NCBI RefSeq assembly: GCF_012489685.1
Contig: NC_080046.1
Span: forward strand, 46,525,176-46,589,175
Source of the DNA: Lotus japonicus
Lineage: Eukaryota; Streptophyta; Magnoliopsida; Fabales; Fabaceae
DNA length: 64,000 bases
Direction: 5' to 3'
Part shown: positions 24,952-36,999 of the stretch, piece by piece
How the letters are laid out: each line of letters starts with the position of its first letter
Position numbering within the stretch: position 1 is the stretch's first letter
Program-made: the position numbers and the translations under genes
Notes under the pieces: generated by a model
The model's input: the letters and a program-made list of their open reading frames with translations, nothing else
Told to the model about the DNA's origin: nothing
Database searches by the model: none

Positions 24952-25255
24952 GACGGAAAATGAAACTGTCACAAAGTCATTGAATTTGAGACGGAATATA
25001 GTTCCGTGACAGAAGCCCTACCAGCTACTTTGCGACGGTAGACAAACCCGTCACAAAATTAATGAGTCTGCGACGGAAACTAAATCAGACACAAAACCTT
25101 ATTGAGCATATTTGCGACGAAGAATATATCCGTCACTAAAGTTCGCGCGGGAAAATTCGTCACAAACTTCTTGCAATCGAGTTTGACACAGCGACAGAAT
25201 ATTAGAGGGAATTTGCGACGGCGTTGTCGTCCTTAGTTTCCGTCGCTAAGTCGGT
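24952..25255. repeat. GCGACGG / CCGTCGC repeat cluster upstream of SMG9
   Basis: About ten copies of TGCGACGG or its complement (CCGTCAC, CCGTCGC) occur in alternating orientation, each separated by 10-30 nt. This is the subterminal-repeat style of plant CACTA-type elements, where such motifs bind transposase. No CACTA end was placed. The cluster ends about 110 bp before the SMG9 start codon and so overlaps its promoter. Confidence 0.6.
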
Positions 25256-25363
25256 AAATTGTTTATTTTTTAAATTATTTAAAAAAATGACCCAAATTAT
25301 TGGAAGCACGAAGATACAAGAGAAATAGTCAACACTCGTAAAACCCATATTCACTCACTCACA

Positions 25364-28300
25364 ATGGCGGGCTCTGAGCCCTCTCCTTCTCCAAAAATCC
25401 TTCTAGCAAAGCCCGGTCTCGTTACCGGAGGCCCCGTCGCCGGCAAGTTCGGCCGCGGCGCCGCCGGCGAAGATGATTCCGCCCAGCACCGTTCTCGTCT
25501 CCCTTCTGTCGCATCCCTCAACCTTCTCTCCGATTCCTGGGACTTCCACATCGATCGCTTTCTCCCCGTAAGTAATCTCCCTCCAATCAATTTTTCGCTC
25601 AACTCCATAGAAATTAATCGCAGTTGAGTTGGGTTTTCAATACTCTGCAGTTTTTGACTGAAAACACGGACTTCACTGTGATTGGAGTGATTGGGCCACC
25701 AGGAGTTGGCAAGTCCACTATAATGAATGAACTTTATGGCTTTGATTCAAGTTCCCCTGGTGAGTTTATTCACATTGTTTAATTTGTTAGCATATGTTTT
25801 TGTTTTTAGTTTTTAGGGTGAAAATGAAATGCTTTAGAGTTAGTTCTGTTAGAAGCTACAAGTGTTAGATTCTGAGTGAATGTGGGTTCGATTATGTGCA
25901 AATCGTGAAGTAATTTGTAACTTTGATGTCTGAGCCTGCAGGGATGCTACCACCTTTTGCTACACAGTCTGAAGAGAATAGAGCAATGGCAAGGCATTGT
26001 TCTACGGGCATTGAACCGAGGATATCTGCTGAACGTATTATTCTTCTTGATACTCAGGTAATGTTGCTAGACTGACACCTATACTTGAAAGAGTGAAACA
26101 AAGAGAAAAGAGAGAAATGATAGATATGATATACGATATATAGCCCGCTCAAAAGTGCACTAAATAAGCTCCAATAAGTACTCTTTGGTTTTCATCCAAA
26201 CGGGTACACGATGTAACAAAGAAAGAAATATGGGAAAAATGGGGTGTATGTAGGTGTCAATGTTGTTGGTTTCTGAAAGTGAGGATGGCTGCCCATAGTA
26301 ACTTCATTGGTCAAAAAGTTTTTTTAACCATGTAGAAGTATAAGGGATAATTTCCCCTTCATTCTTTTATTTTCTTGATTTTTGTTTGGGGTTTTGTTTG
26401 CTTTCCATTGCTTCCAGTGTTACTCTTTCTTATCTTATGATTTGTGGGATTTCCAGTTTTACATGTGTACTTATTTATTTATTTATTTATATACTTGTAG
26501 CCTGTATTTAGTGCTTCTGTTTTAGCTGAGATGATGAGACCAGATGGCTCTTCAACAGTTTCAGTGCTAAGTGGAGAATCCATGTCAGCTGAATTGGCTC
26601 ATGAAATTATGGGTATTCAGGTACACAGCAACTCCCAAGCATAGTTTTTTTTTTCTTTTTCGTTTTTTAATGAAAATATAATTCTGGGTATAAACTTTCT
26701 AGCTTTCCTTATCATGAGTGGATTTTTTTTCCTTTCTTTTACTTGTTCTGCTGTATCTGATGAAATTGACTATGTTGGGATGCTGCAAGGAATCTTTGTA
26801 GCTTGCTGTTCTTCTAGCATCCGTATGTCATATTCTGCTGGTGGTGTCAGAGGGAGTCCATGATGATTGCATGTGGCATTTGATGTTGACGGTATGTGCT
26901 TGAATAATTGCGACTTTATATCGTGTTGAAGTGTTTGGTATCTTGGAAGCTGTTGGCATTTATTGAACATAATATGGTATTGGTATCAGCTCTTATATCA
27001 TAGTTTTTCTGTCATTTGAAGTTTCTGGCTTCTCCTCTTACTAATAACATGTATAGGATGTTATTGACTGAAAAAATAGAAATATCATTTTCTGGTAGCA
27101 TCTTATTGCCTGCAATTTGGTAGACAAGTTTTTTCTGGGCCTCCTTGTTTAATTTAAAATTCTTACAGATCTTGTGTTCTGCACTTAATTTTATATAGTA
27201 ACGTCAGCAAAACCTATTGATGTGTTGAAAGAGGACTGACCATGCTGCACTTGTTATCATGTAGGTTGACTTGTTGAAGCATGGCATTCCAGACCCATCC
27301 TTACTTGCTTCATCCCATTCACAGAGCTCTAGTTCAGGGCATGAGAAAGATAACAAACTTTCTGGACGTGAATACATGGCTACTCCTGTTTTTGTCCACA
27401 CCAAGTAAGAAATATCTTTCTAACTTCACGCATTGACAAGAAATAGTTGGCATAAATGAGTGATCACATGCTGTAATTATTGTGATACAGCCAAGATAAT
27501 CTCCAAGATGCATCATGATTGCTCCAAACTGTTTGGCTGCTCTTGTTTTTGGTTAATTATTTAATGAAAAGTAGAATTCTAAAAAATTCAAGCCTAGCCA
27601 AGACTCGGAGGGAACTAGTACTTAGAATTGACGAACGGTTCACTTATTTTACAGCTTGATTAGCCACTTGCTATTAACCAAATTCCCTCTTAGTCTGTCA
27701 TTCTGTGTCAATTGATTTTTAATGAATTAAATAACCTTTTAAATTAAGGTCTATGTTATCTGATGCGTGTGTCACTATATATTTTAAAATATATAAAAAA
27801 ACCAAGAACCAAAGATTGGAGAAGTTTTTAATGGTGTGCTGATACTGACTAATGGTAAAAGAAAAATAATTACAAAAGAGGCTCAGGCTGATGCTAGCGT
27901 TAGCCTAACACATGGACACAGTACTGATATTATGCATCACATGTGCTTTCTTTGAAGTGAGAATCTCTAGAATGAACTTTATGTTGTATAATGTTCAACC
28001 GTGGTGTTTCCATCACAATTGTGCTGACTTTAATATGCAGTCTATTTGAAAATTGTATAACAAATTAATAATTATCATTTGTTCGGTGTTGCCTTGTATC
28101 TACTTTTTCCCCTTATTGAAATAAGGTTGCTGCACAGTGAAGGACTCACTTGTACTCTGTTTTGACTATAGGCTGCATGATCAAGAGTTTACTCCTAAAA
28201 ATTTTGTACAGTTGAGGAAGACACTCATACAGTACTTCAAACCGTCTTCTTTTGTGAGGGAACATGCCGAACACAAGCCCGAGGAGCATATTTCATCTTC

Positions 28301-28882
28301 TATGGTTCATGATAGTCCTATGGATTCTAATGTGCCAAGTTTGTTTGCAATCCCATTTAAGAAAAAGGATGAAAATCCGAGAGCTCAGCATGGAAGTTAC
28401 ATTTCAGCACTATGGAAATTACGGGATCAGGTCTCTCTCCACTGCTCATGCACTCAAATGAATTCCTCAATAGGATCAGATTTTCAAACTCATGGAACAT
28501 TGCCTGAATAAGGATACCAAAATTGAAAGTTTTTGTTAAAAATCAAAGCATTTACTGCATTTCTATTTCCTATGTAATAAATATCTTCTTTTTCAATAGG
28601 AACTTTGTGCTTTTTATTCTTATCCTAATACGAAGTTATACAGATAAAAAAATAACCCTTGTAGGATTTATCAAGTTTTGTGAGAAAAAAATGTTTGACT
28701 CATTGTGATATGTTTTTCTTGTTTGACAGATATTATCCATGAAGTCACCATCTTTCACTAGACCTGTGTCTGAGCGTGAATGGTTAAAAAATTCAGCCAA
28801 GATATGGGAACAGGTAAAAAACTCCCCAACGATGTTGGAGTACTGCAGAACACTTCAACAATCGGGTATGTTTAGGAGGTGA
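25364..28882 (+). CDS. SMG9: Nonsense-mediated mRNA decay factor SMG9
   Basis: SMG9 partners SMG8 in the complex that controls the SMG1 kinase, which phosphorylates UPF1 during nonsense-mediated decay. Eight GT-AG exons (25364-25567, 25651-25759, 25942-26057, 26501-26620, 26802-26891, 27265-27404, 28172-28430, 28730-28882) give 396 residues. The G-like domain opens with VIGVIGPPGVGKST, a P-loop at about residue 80. ERIILLDTQPVFSASVL follows, matching the LDTQP motif of SMG9 in animals, then LAVLLASVCHILLVVSEG. The C-terminus has EREWLKNSAKIWEQVK and ends MFRR. The protein is shorter at its N-terminus than the human one, as is usual in plants. No stop or frame break is seen. Exon 7 positions 28267-28327 recur exactly in the inverted repeat at 18.6 kb. 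Intron 3 holds a MITE, and the promoter region abuts a GCGACGG repeat cluster. Confidence 0.92.
26073..26259. mobile_element. MITE in SMG9 intron 3
   Basis: The 187-bp element has ends TGACACCTA and TAGGTGTCA (perfect 9-bp inverted ends). Its interior is purine-rich (GAAAAGAGAGAAATGATAG) like the element at 4742. It sits wholly inside the intron. Confidence 0.65.
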
Positions 28883-29242
28883 AATCTTATCAAAGGCAGA
28901 AAGATTCAAGACAATCTATGTAACTGCGTTCCTAGATTTATCTTGTTTTTGATACAAAATTATTAAATTTGTGTATGAAACTCACTTTGTCAGCGCTGTT
29001 AAATTTAGAAGATATTTATTTGTTAAAATTTTGGCGTTTTTCACCTTTGACGGTGTAATATTGCTCTTGTAGTTTAGTGAGCCTATGATGGGTGTGAAGG
29101 TTTGGGTCAGTATTATTCTATGTTGGGTGTAGATTCATTCTTTTAGCATTTCTCTATTTCGAGCAATGAACATGCTGCAAAAAAAAATTCGGACAATGCT
29201 GGAATGTGGACCGTGGTGCACCATCAAAACTGCAGTTCTAAA
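28883..29242. other. SMG9 3' region
   Basis: Probable 3' UTR and flank. Nothing else is recognised. Confidence 0.6.
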
Positions 29243-29429
29243 TCCACAAGATGTTGTGGCGTGATGATTAGCTCACCTCGTTCCTTAATCATGAGGTCGG
29301 GGTTTGATCATCACCCATGTAAATGAAGCTCATTTTGTGGTTAGCCATTTATCGCTTAGTGCGTGCACTTGCTGCTAAGGGATTAGTCACGATTGTCAGC
29401 GGCGAATACTCTGGGCTAAAAGAAACTTA
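29243..29429 (+). mobile_element. tRNA-derived SINE with target duplication
   Basis: The head resembles a tRNA gene, with an A-box-like GTGATGATTAGCTCACC and a B-box-like GGGTTTGATCATC. An unrelated body and a short A-rich tail follow. AGTTCTAA flanks it on both sides (29235-29242 and 29430-29437), fixing the insertion. It lies between SMG9 and HRD1. Confidence 0.7.
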
Positions 29430-29838
29430 AGTTCTAATATAATCATAATTTTTAGCAAGCATGTAGGAAATTGAAAATACGTAGGAAACATAGTAGAATC
29501 ATTTAAAACAAAGAGCCTCGGCCATGAGAGGGGATGATGCATGAGTCATTGACCACAAACCGCCAAGGGAAGGTCTTCTCCTCGAGCCACAAACGCGACA
29601 CTAGCACCACGAGAAATGTCATATGCAGCATCAAAATGTAATGAAACATGACTATATTTATTCATAAAAATGTAATTTCCCTTAAAAAAAAATCATACAC
29701 TTAAAATATTAATTAGATTTATGTTTTTAAAACAAGTATGTTAGCGATCTAGATCGCTAGAATTAGAATTATTGGGAAACAATACGGAATAATATTTACT
29801 ACTAAAACATTTAATTGGCATGTCCATTCATCAGCACA

Positions 29839-29857
29839 CGTGGCGAAATCTCATTGG
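29839..29857 (-). promoter_or_regulatory. ER stress response element upstream of HRD1
   Basis: Read on the minus strand this is CCAAT, nine bases, then CCACG, an exact match to the ERSE consensus. The CCACG half overlaps a CACGTG G-box at 29837-29842. In plants ERSE is bound by NF-Y at CCAAT and by bZIP28-type factors at the CACG half. The site is about 50 bp upstream of a TATA-like GTATAAGAG at 29896 and 540 bp before the HRD1 ATG. ERSE works in either orientation. Confidence 0.75.
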
Positions 29858-29889
29858 ACACACTTACATCATTTTCACAAACGAAGTTT

Positions 29890-30379
29890 ATTGTTTGTAT
29901 AAGAGAAACAAATCGGAACTCCACCGCGAGAACCAGAGCAGGGTGGTCGCCACCGACGCAGTTTCTTCTTCCGTTTCAACTCCGAACCTTCACCTTCACC
30001 GTCCATTTCAATTGGTACCTAATTTCCTCAATCAAACCTTTTCTTTTGATTTTTTTTTTTCAAATTTCTTTGACTTCATATTGATCTGAATCCAAGTCCA
30101 TGGCTTATCTTGTTTCGGTGATTTATCTGCATAATCTGAATATGCAGATTCATTCAATTGGTTTAAATTTCTCGCTAATTTCTGAAGTTGAATGAATTAC
30201 TAGGTCAATCATTTCTAATATTTCTTCTAGGAACCAATTATTTAGGGTCTTGTATGTATGTTTATTTCGTTTGTTTGATTCTTCTTCATGGAGCATCCAA
30301 ATGCATATTGTAGGATTGAATCACTATATAGGGTTTCAGATGTTGATTGAATGATTTTTGTTTCTTTGTGTAGAGCTGA
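29890..30379 (+). promoter_or_regulatory. HRD1 core promoter, leader and leader intron
   Basis: A TATA-like GTATAAGAG at 29896 precedes a C-rich leader. A donor at about 30015 (ATTG|GTACC) and an acceptor at 30371-30373 (GTGTAG) bracket an intron that ends six bases before the ATG. A leader intron this close to the start is common in plant housekeeping genes. Confidence 0.55.
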
Positions 30380-31804
30380 ATGATGAGGCTGAAAACATAT
30401 GCTGGTCTGAGCTTGATAGCAACTTTGGCTATCACATATCATGCATTTAACAGTAGGGGTCAGTTTTATCCGGCGATGGTGTATCTCTCGACTTCCAAGA
30501 TCAGTTTGGTGCTTCTTCTCAACATGGGTTTGGTTATCATGTGCACTCTTTGGCAATTGACCAAAAAGCTGTTCCTGGGTTCCCTTCGGGAGGCGGAGGT
30601 TGAGAGGCTTAATGAGCAGTCGTGGAGGGAGGTTATGGAAATCCTCTTTGCCATTACTATTTTCCGGCAGGACTTCTCGGTTACGTTCCTTGCCATGGTC
30701 ACCGCGCTGTTATTGATTAAGGCTTTGCATTGGTTGGCACAGAAGAGAGTCGAGTACATCGAGACCACTCCTTCGGTGACTTGGCTATCCCATGTTCGAA
30801 TCGTATCTTTTATGGGTTTCCTCCTCCTTCTGGATAGCATTTTCTTATATAGTTCTATGAAACATTTGATAGAAACGTGGCAGGCTTCGGTTTCACTATT
30901 CTTTTCTTTCGAGTAAGTTTTCATATTCCTTTTTCTCCTCCAAAATAGTATGGCAGCTGAATTTCAGCCTTTACTTTTTATTTAAATTTGTTTCCATTTT
31001 GATTCAGTTATACATAAACCCAACTAGGTCATGTTGTTGTGTGAAATTTCACATTGTGATTAACTACTTTAATTTTCCTGTTCTTAATCAAGCTATTCAT
31101 TGCTGGGAATATCATGACGTAGTTAAGAATGAAATATGAGAAAGGAAATTTTATCCTACAATGATACCATCGCAGTTGTTTGGCATAGAGGGAATAAAAG
31201 AATTATCTGAATATTCATTAAACTTTATGACAGTAATTGTGAATTATACGTTCATAAAATTCTTCATTACTGAGACACTGGTAGTATTATTTTCTTTATG
31301 AATATTTATCGCATCAAATAAAGTGGATTTTACTTGTGATGCTCAACTTAACATACTACTATTGCTATTGTCTGCAACTCTCCATATACAATAAATCTTT
31401 CCAAGTCTTCCATTACGTGGCAACTCCTTATTCATTTCTTTCGTGTCTTTTGATGAACGATTTTTTCAAATTTTTCCTTTTCTAATTATCGTACATTTCA
31501 CTTTTCAGTTTTTCCAAATGAAAAACATTTTTGACTATTTTTTTACTTCCCTGAGCATTTTTGCACGGGACTGCATTCTAGTTCATATAATAACTTGCGT
31601 CATTACTTTACTTAATTATTTTACTAAATAATTAAATTCCATAATGCCTACATGAGCTATAGATCAGGCACAACACTTCTACACGCTTTCGTCTTTTATT
31701 TGTGGTTTCCACATAGTGTGATCTATGTAGCCGATCCTACTTAGTGAGAAAAGGCTTGGTTGTTATTATAATTTGTAGTTTCAGATGTTCTTGCTATTTT
31801 CTGC

Positions 31805-31846
<42 letters not shown>

Positions 31847-34800
31847 TATATTTGAAATGGTAAATACTTGATTTTTTTTTTGACAAATCTGTTTTTGTCT
31901 CAGGTACATGATATTGGCAACAACAACAGTTTCGATTTTTGTAAAATATATTTTCTATGTCAGTGACATGCTTATGGAGGGACAGTGGGAAAAGAAACCA
32001 GTCTTCACATTTTACCTGGAACTTATCAGAGACTTGCTTCACTTGTCTATGTATCTGTGCTTCTTTTTCTTGATATTTGTGTAAGTGATCAGTCAATTCT
32101 TCTTTTTTATATGTATGGTAGCCTTCACATATGCATGCACAATGGAAGTCATAGTCTCTGTTTTTTTGCGTGTGTCATCAACAGTTACTCAATTAGCCGT
32201 TGGGGAATCTGATATATCTTCATAATTGGCTATCATATTGACACTTATATTTTCTGTTACATAACATGTCTACATTTGGTTTGTTTGTTTCGCATACTCA
32301 TTTTATTTTTGGTTTGATTACATGTTTAACATTCACTGGTTATTTAGCCTACTAACTTTAAGTTGATCTATTAGGAACTATGGTATTCCCCTGCACCTAA
32401 TACGGGAGCTGTACGAGACATTTAGGAATTTCAAAGTTCGTATTGCAGATTACATTAGATATCGTAAGATCACTTCAAATATGAATGATCGCTTTCCAGA
32501 TGCCACACCTGAAGAGCTTAATGCGTTAGTTCTAAACTTGGAAAATAACATCTCGTCTTATTAATTTAATATTTATGATATTGAATATATATTTTTTAAA
32601 TGGCCTTGCAGAAGTGACGCAACCTGCATAATCTGTCGTGAAGAGATGACTACAGCCAAGAAACTTATATGTGGACATCTTTTTCATGTTCATTGCCTCC
32701 GATCATGGCTGGAGCGGCAGCATACTTGCCCTACCTGCCGAGCCTTGGTTGTGCCACCAGAAAATGGAACAACTGTTGCTGGAGGGCAGCAAGGATCACA
32801 GTCAGATGGTCACCGGCAGGGTAATCATATCACAACTCACTCTAGGACTAGGTAGATAGTTTTTATAAAATATATCAGTAATGTGCAAGATGTCATAAGC
32901 TTATTTCCAGGGACACAATTTCTTAAAATTAAAGCAAAAAGAAACCAGAGTTGGAAGTCTGATCCTGAATTTAGTTACAACTCTTGCAATCTGCACCTTC
33001 CACCAAATACTTATCTCTTTTGTATGCATTTGTGAAATTTTCTCATTCGTTTCATATGATGCTCCCAAACATGCTATTATAGAACTTCTTGCATATATTG
33101 GTTAACTTCCAAAACCTTGTTTCGGTGATTATGTTGCCTCTTTGAGTCCAACACAACTATACTGTTTAAGATATTTTGAATATAATATCTTGAAAATTAT
33201 ATAAGCATATAGCTTGATGCTCTTGTCATTTTAAACATCCAGGCTTTGTATATATGTTTATTCACTGTATCGTTTAATATTGATTATTTTAACCTGGAGC
33301 AGGAACTGGGACAGCTGGAAGCACAGCTCAAAATGAAGCTGGCAGCGGGATGGCAACTGATAGTTTGAGTCGGCATGAAGCTAGGCTCCAAGCTGCTGCT
33401 GCTGCAGCTTCAATATATGAGAAGTCTTATGTTTATCCCTCTGCATCATCTTCTGTATGGTATGCTTGGACAATATCTCTCATTTTCTTCATCTGTTTAT
33501 GAAATCAGTTTTATGCTGTGGATATTACTGGTTATCGATATAATAACTCATCTTCTAAGACCATTGCATATACACTGATAGATAGAATTCAACATGGGAT
33601 AAATTTTATTATTTTTGAAACTCCTAAAATACGAATAATGTTGAGTGGACTTCATCATGGCATTTTCTAAGATATGGCGCATGCTTGGGGTGGGTAGGTG
33701 CCTTCCCTTGGTGGGGTGGGACTAATAAGATAATTAAAGAGAGCAAGTGAAATAGAAAAGTAAATGAGTTACACTTAGAAGAATTGGCAGGTTCGAGAGT
33801 TGAATATATTGAGAATAACCTATAGAGTTGATTAAAATGACAGCTCTGGGGAATTGGTTTTTGACATAACACATGGTGTTCTCTGATTCATGTAGCTGAT
33901 GAGAACATTGTCTGGTTGTTTTAGTCTATTCTTTCAGTTTGAGACATAATTCTAATTTGTCAAAGCTGGGTTTTGAGAACATATGAATTCTGAATTTCTG
34001 ATTCTTTTGAAACTGTACAAGTTATTCCTAAATTTTAACAGTCTTATGTTTTGTTCTTTCCTGCGTATTTCAAGCAGGAAAGAACAAGTTGAACCTTTTT
34101 AATTTCAAGACTTTATCTGCATTTTATGAGCTCCTGAATTGAAAGTTTGTTTTTGAAATCTTAGGGCCTGTTTGTTTCTATTATTGTTTTCTTGTCAATT
34201 AAACTTTTTTTTTCATAGAATTACTTCACAGAATAAAAATATTTAAAAAACATTTTTCATTGTACTTTCTTTTCCATTTTTCAATGAAGTTTTGAAATCA
34301 TGGGGATACTTTGGTGATAATGATGAGGGTGTTGTGGTAATGGTGGGAGCAGAGGTGTGATGTTGGGGCTGGTGGCAGCGTTGGTTTGAAATGAAAGTCC
34401 AAACGACTAAATTATGGAGAACAAATGTTCTTCTCTAAAAGTATACTATGGAGGACGAGTTTATCAACTAATCAGATAAAAAATAGAAGGTGGTTCTTTT
34501 TATGTGGTTTAGACTTTAGTTTTTTAAAATAAAACTATCTTCAAGTTTGGCAATCAAACTTGCCTTGATTGCTGGATTTCTGATTGAATTCAATTCAATA
34601 AAGTTTACAGATTTTGGAAAATATAGAATCTGAAAATTATGAATTGCTGCTTTGGCATAAAAGTTTGGTGGTGAACAGTTATTGACTAAATCTGGTTGAA
34701 TATATTGCATCAGAGTATCACGAACTATGCTACATTACATTTTCACTTGTTATTCTTCCACTTAATGCACCTGTTTGCTGAGATGATTGATTAACAAGGA

Positions 34801-35978
34801 AAAGGTCTTACTCTTCTTATATTTAAACGTCGCTTGAAAAATTGATAATACTATATGAAGTGCTTAAATAACTAAGTGTGTGCTGAAATTCACAGCTCTC
34901 CGGGGCACGCATTTTATACCCCTTCTAGTACTGGATTTAATGGAGAACAAGCTTCCAGTGAACAAGCACAAAAGCAGTTTCTTATCCCTGGTCAACCAAC
35001 AAATGTATCCTTTCCTCCAATGGGACACTACAATTTTCTGCCTTCCCAAACGTTTGCAGCCCCTGTGAATTATGGAGAAGCGTTTGGAAATGATCCAAAC
35101 ATCCCAAGCTCTCAGCTGGAAGCTCATAGAAAATTTCTCCGATGGCAGATTGAGGTACAATTGTGCTTTCTTTTTTCTTTACCTCCATGTAGTAAGTGTT
35201 GTGTGACACATCTTGGTTTTACCTGAATATTAAAAGTCACATTTCATGATTATGGTGACCATCAAATGAATATTCCTTATACTATTCTTTTCTTTTGATG
35301 GGTGTCAAATCCTACTTGTTGCTTTTAATTAGTGCAGAAGATGATATTTGGGATGAAGATATTGATCTTTTCGATAATGTTGGCTTTGCTATAGATTTAG
35401 ATCTTATTGACGTGTATGTTCACTGATGTAATTATTTTGGGTACATGTACTCAATTTTAATAATATTGTTGTGTTGGCTTTTAAAAAATATGAAGGTTCC
35501 TTCTCACTGTCTGTCCTCTCAGTTCTGTCATCCCAATGAGGGACATCTACTGGTATTATCTTAACTATCAATTAGGGTTCTATAAGAATTTAGTTATAAG
35601 TTCATGCCAAATGAATGCATGCAAATTGGTTCTTATTTTTTCGAGCTTGTCATATTTGATTCTAGCATTCTAAAATATTATGCACGAATCTGCGTCTGCA
35701 CCAATGTGCACAGTGCATGCATGATCTCTTTAATTGTACAGTTGAATGTTTGGTAGAGATTGAATTACATTATTTTAAGCTACACCATCCACTAATTACT
35801 CAATTTTGAACAGGTTTTGGAAAAGCAGTTACGGAATCTTCCAGAGACAAAAGCTGATGACAGAAGTGTAGATGACGGCACATCATCATCAGATAGCAGA
35901 GGCAAGCTTATTACTTCATCGTCATCTGTTTCTGGTCATGTTCACCATGATGAGGAGATTCAAGATGGGAAAGCCTAA
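30380..35978 (+). CDS. HRD1: ERAD E3 ubiquitin ligase HRD1
   Basis: HRD1 is the membrane-embedded RING ligase that ubiquitinates misfolded proteins at the ER. Seven GT-AG exons (30380-30912, 31904-32080, 32375-32524, 32612-32820, 33303-33459, 34896-35154, 35814-35978) give 549 residues. The N-terminal 260 residues hold several hydrophobic spans (for example LSLIATLAITYHAF and ISLVLLLNMGLVIM), as expected of the HRD1 membrane domain. The RING-H2 finger is in exon 4: CIICREEM, then CGHLFHVHCLRSWLERQH, then CPTCRA, with all eight zinc ligands present. The tail is Gln/Ser-rich with a C-terminal coiled stretch (AHRKFLRWQIEVLEKQLRNLPE). The start MMRLKTYAGLS is the family's usual start. An ERSE in the promoter suggests induction by ER stress. 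Confidence 0.93.
31807..31850 (+). repeat. (TA)n microsatellite in HRD1 intron 1
   Basis: About 20 TA units interrupted once by CACA, just before exon 2. Confidence 0.95.
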
Positions 35979-36519
35979 AATCGGCTGGCAAATATCCAGG
36001 ACACAGCTAAATGTAGATATAGGATTAGGAAGAGGAGAATACCGAAATGACACTATTGCTTTAACATTGTAAATGCACACTGTCAGTGCCCCTTAATATG
36101 ATTCAGGCCTCCTTTTTCTAATGAAACAAATGCGTTTAGATTAGCTTTGAAACCTCGGCAAAGGGTTGATCGAGGGAAGCATGACACAGACAGGTCTAGT
36201 ATCTGACATGTATGTTTGAGCCATCATTTGTCTCTTTGAAGTGAGGTAAATGTAGTAAGTGCCTTTGAGTCCTCGTAGTTTTCCTTATTTGTACTAGGGC
36301 ACCATCTCTTTACCCTAAATTTTAGGTATCAAAAAGAAATTTAGCTTGGAATTTTTTTTGGCAATTTTGTTATCAATTTCCGTCTGGCTCGGTTATAAGT
36401 AAATTGCATATGTTCATTCAAGCAGCTGGGAAGCGATGTGGGTAGTTCCATGATTTTATCATTGTGCAATTATTTTGTCAAATTTGGAGACCACTCATTT
36501 CCAGCTTGCAATATATTTA
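35979..36519. other. HRD1 3' region
   Basis: Probable 3' UTR and downstream flank with no other gene. Confidence 0.6.
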
Positions 36520-36722
36520 GCCATTGCACCCTATGCCTTAAGCATTGCGGTTGAAGGTTTGATCATTGATCATGGGAATGAAGTATATTTTGTGGTCAGT
36601 TGTTTACCGTTTAATGCTAACACCTACGACAAATGAATTAGTCATCGCTGATGGATATCTCTTTAGATTAAAAAAAGTGAATTTGTCATCGTTGATGGAT
36701 ATCTTTAGATTAAAAAAAGAGT
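36520..36722 (+). mobile_element. Degraded SINE with duplicated tail
   Basis: Part of the body resembles the SINE at 29243 (GTTTGATCAT.., TTTTGTGGTCAG, GTCATCGCTGATGG). The tail TCATCG.TGATGGATATC ending in ATTAAAAAAA is present twice in tandem. The tRNA-like head is mostly lost. Confidence 0.5.
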
Positions 36723-36999
36723 TTAATACATATGCATTGTAAGTGTAAAATCAATCAATTACAACATGTCACGTAGGTGGAATAATAACAGTCATCTTAA
36801 ATTTTAATTAAAATAATATATTTTTTGATGTGACAACTTAATTGATGACTAAAAAAAGTTTAAATTGACGGTACACATATTTAATCCAAAAAAATGCTAA
36901 GCGGACACTAATGTTGTTCTAAAAACTAAGTGGTGGTTTTAGAAATAAAATTGATTATTCCTACCTTAAATTAATATATATATTTTTTATAATAATAAT

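Noticed and set aside
30466..30924. 152-codon open frame on the minus strand
   Set aside because: It is a shadow of HRD1 exon 1.
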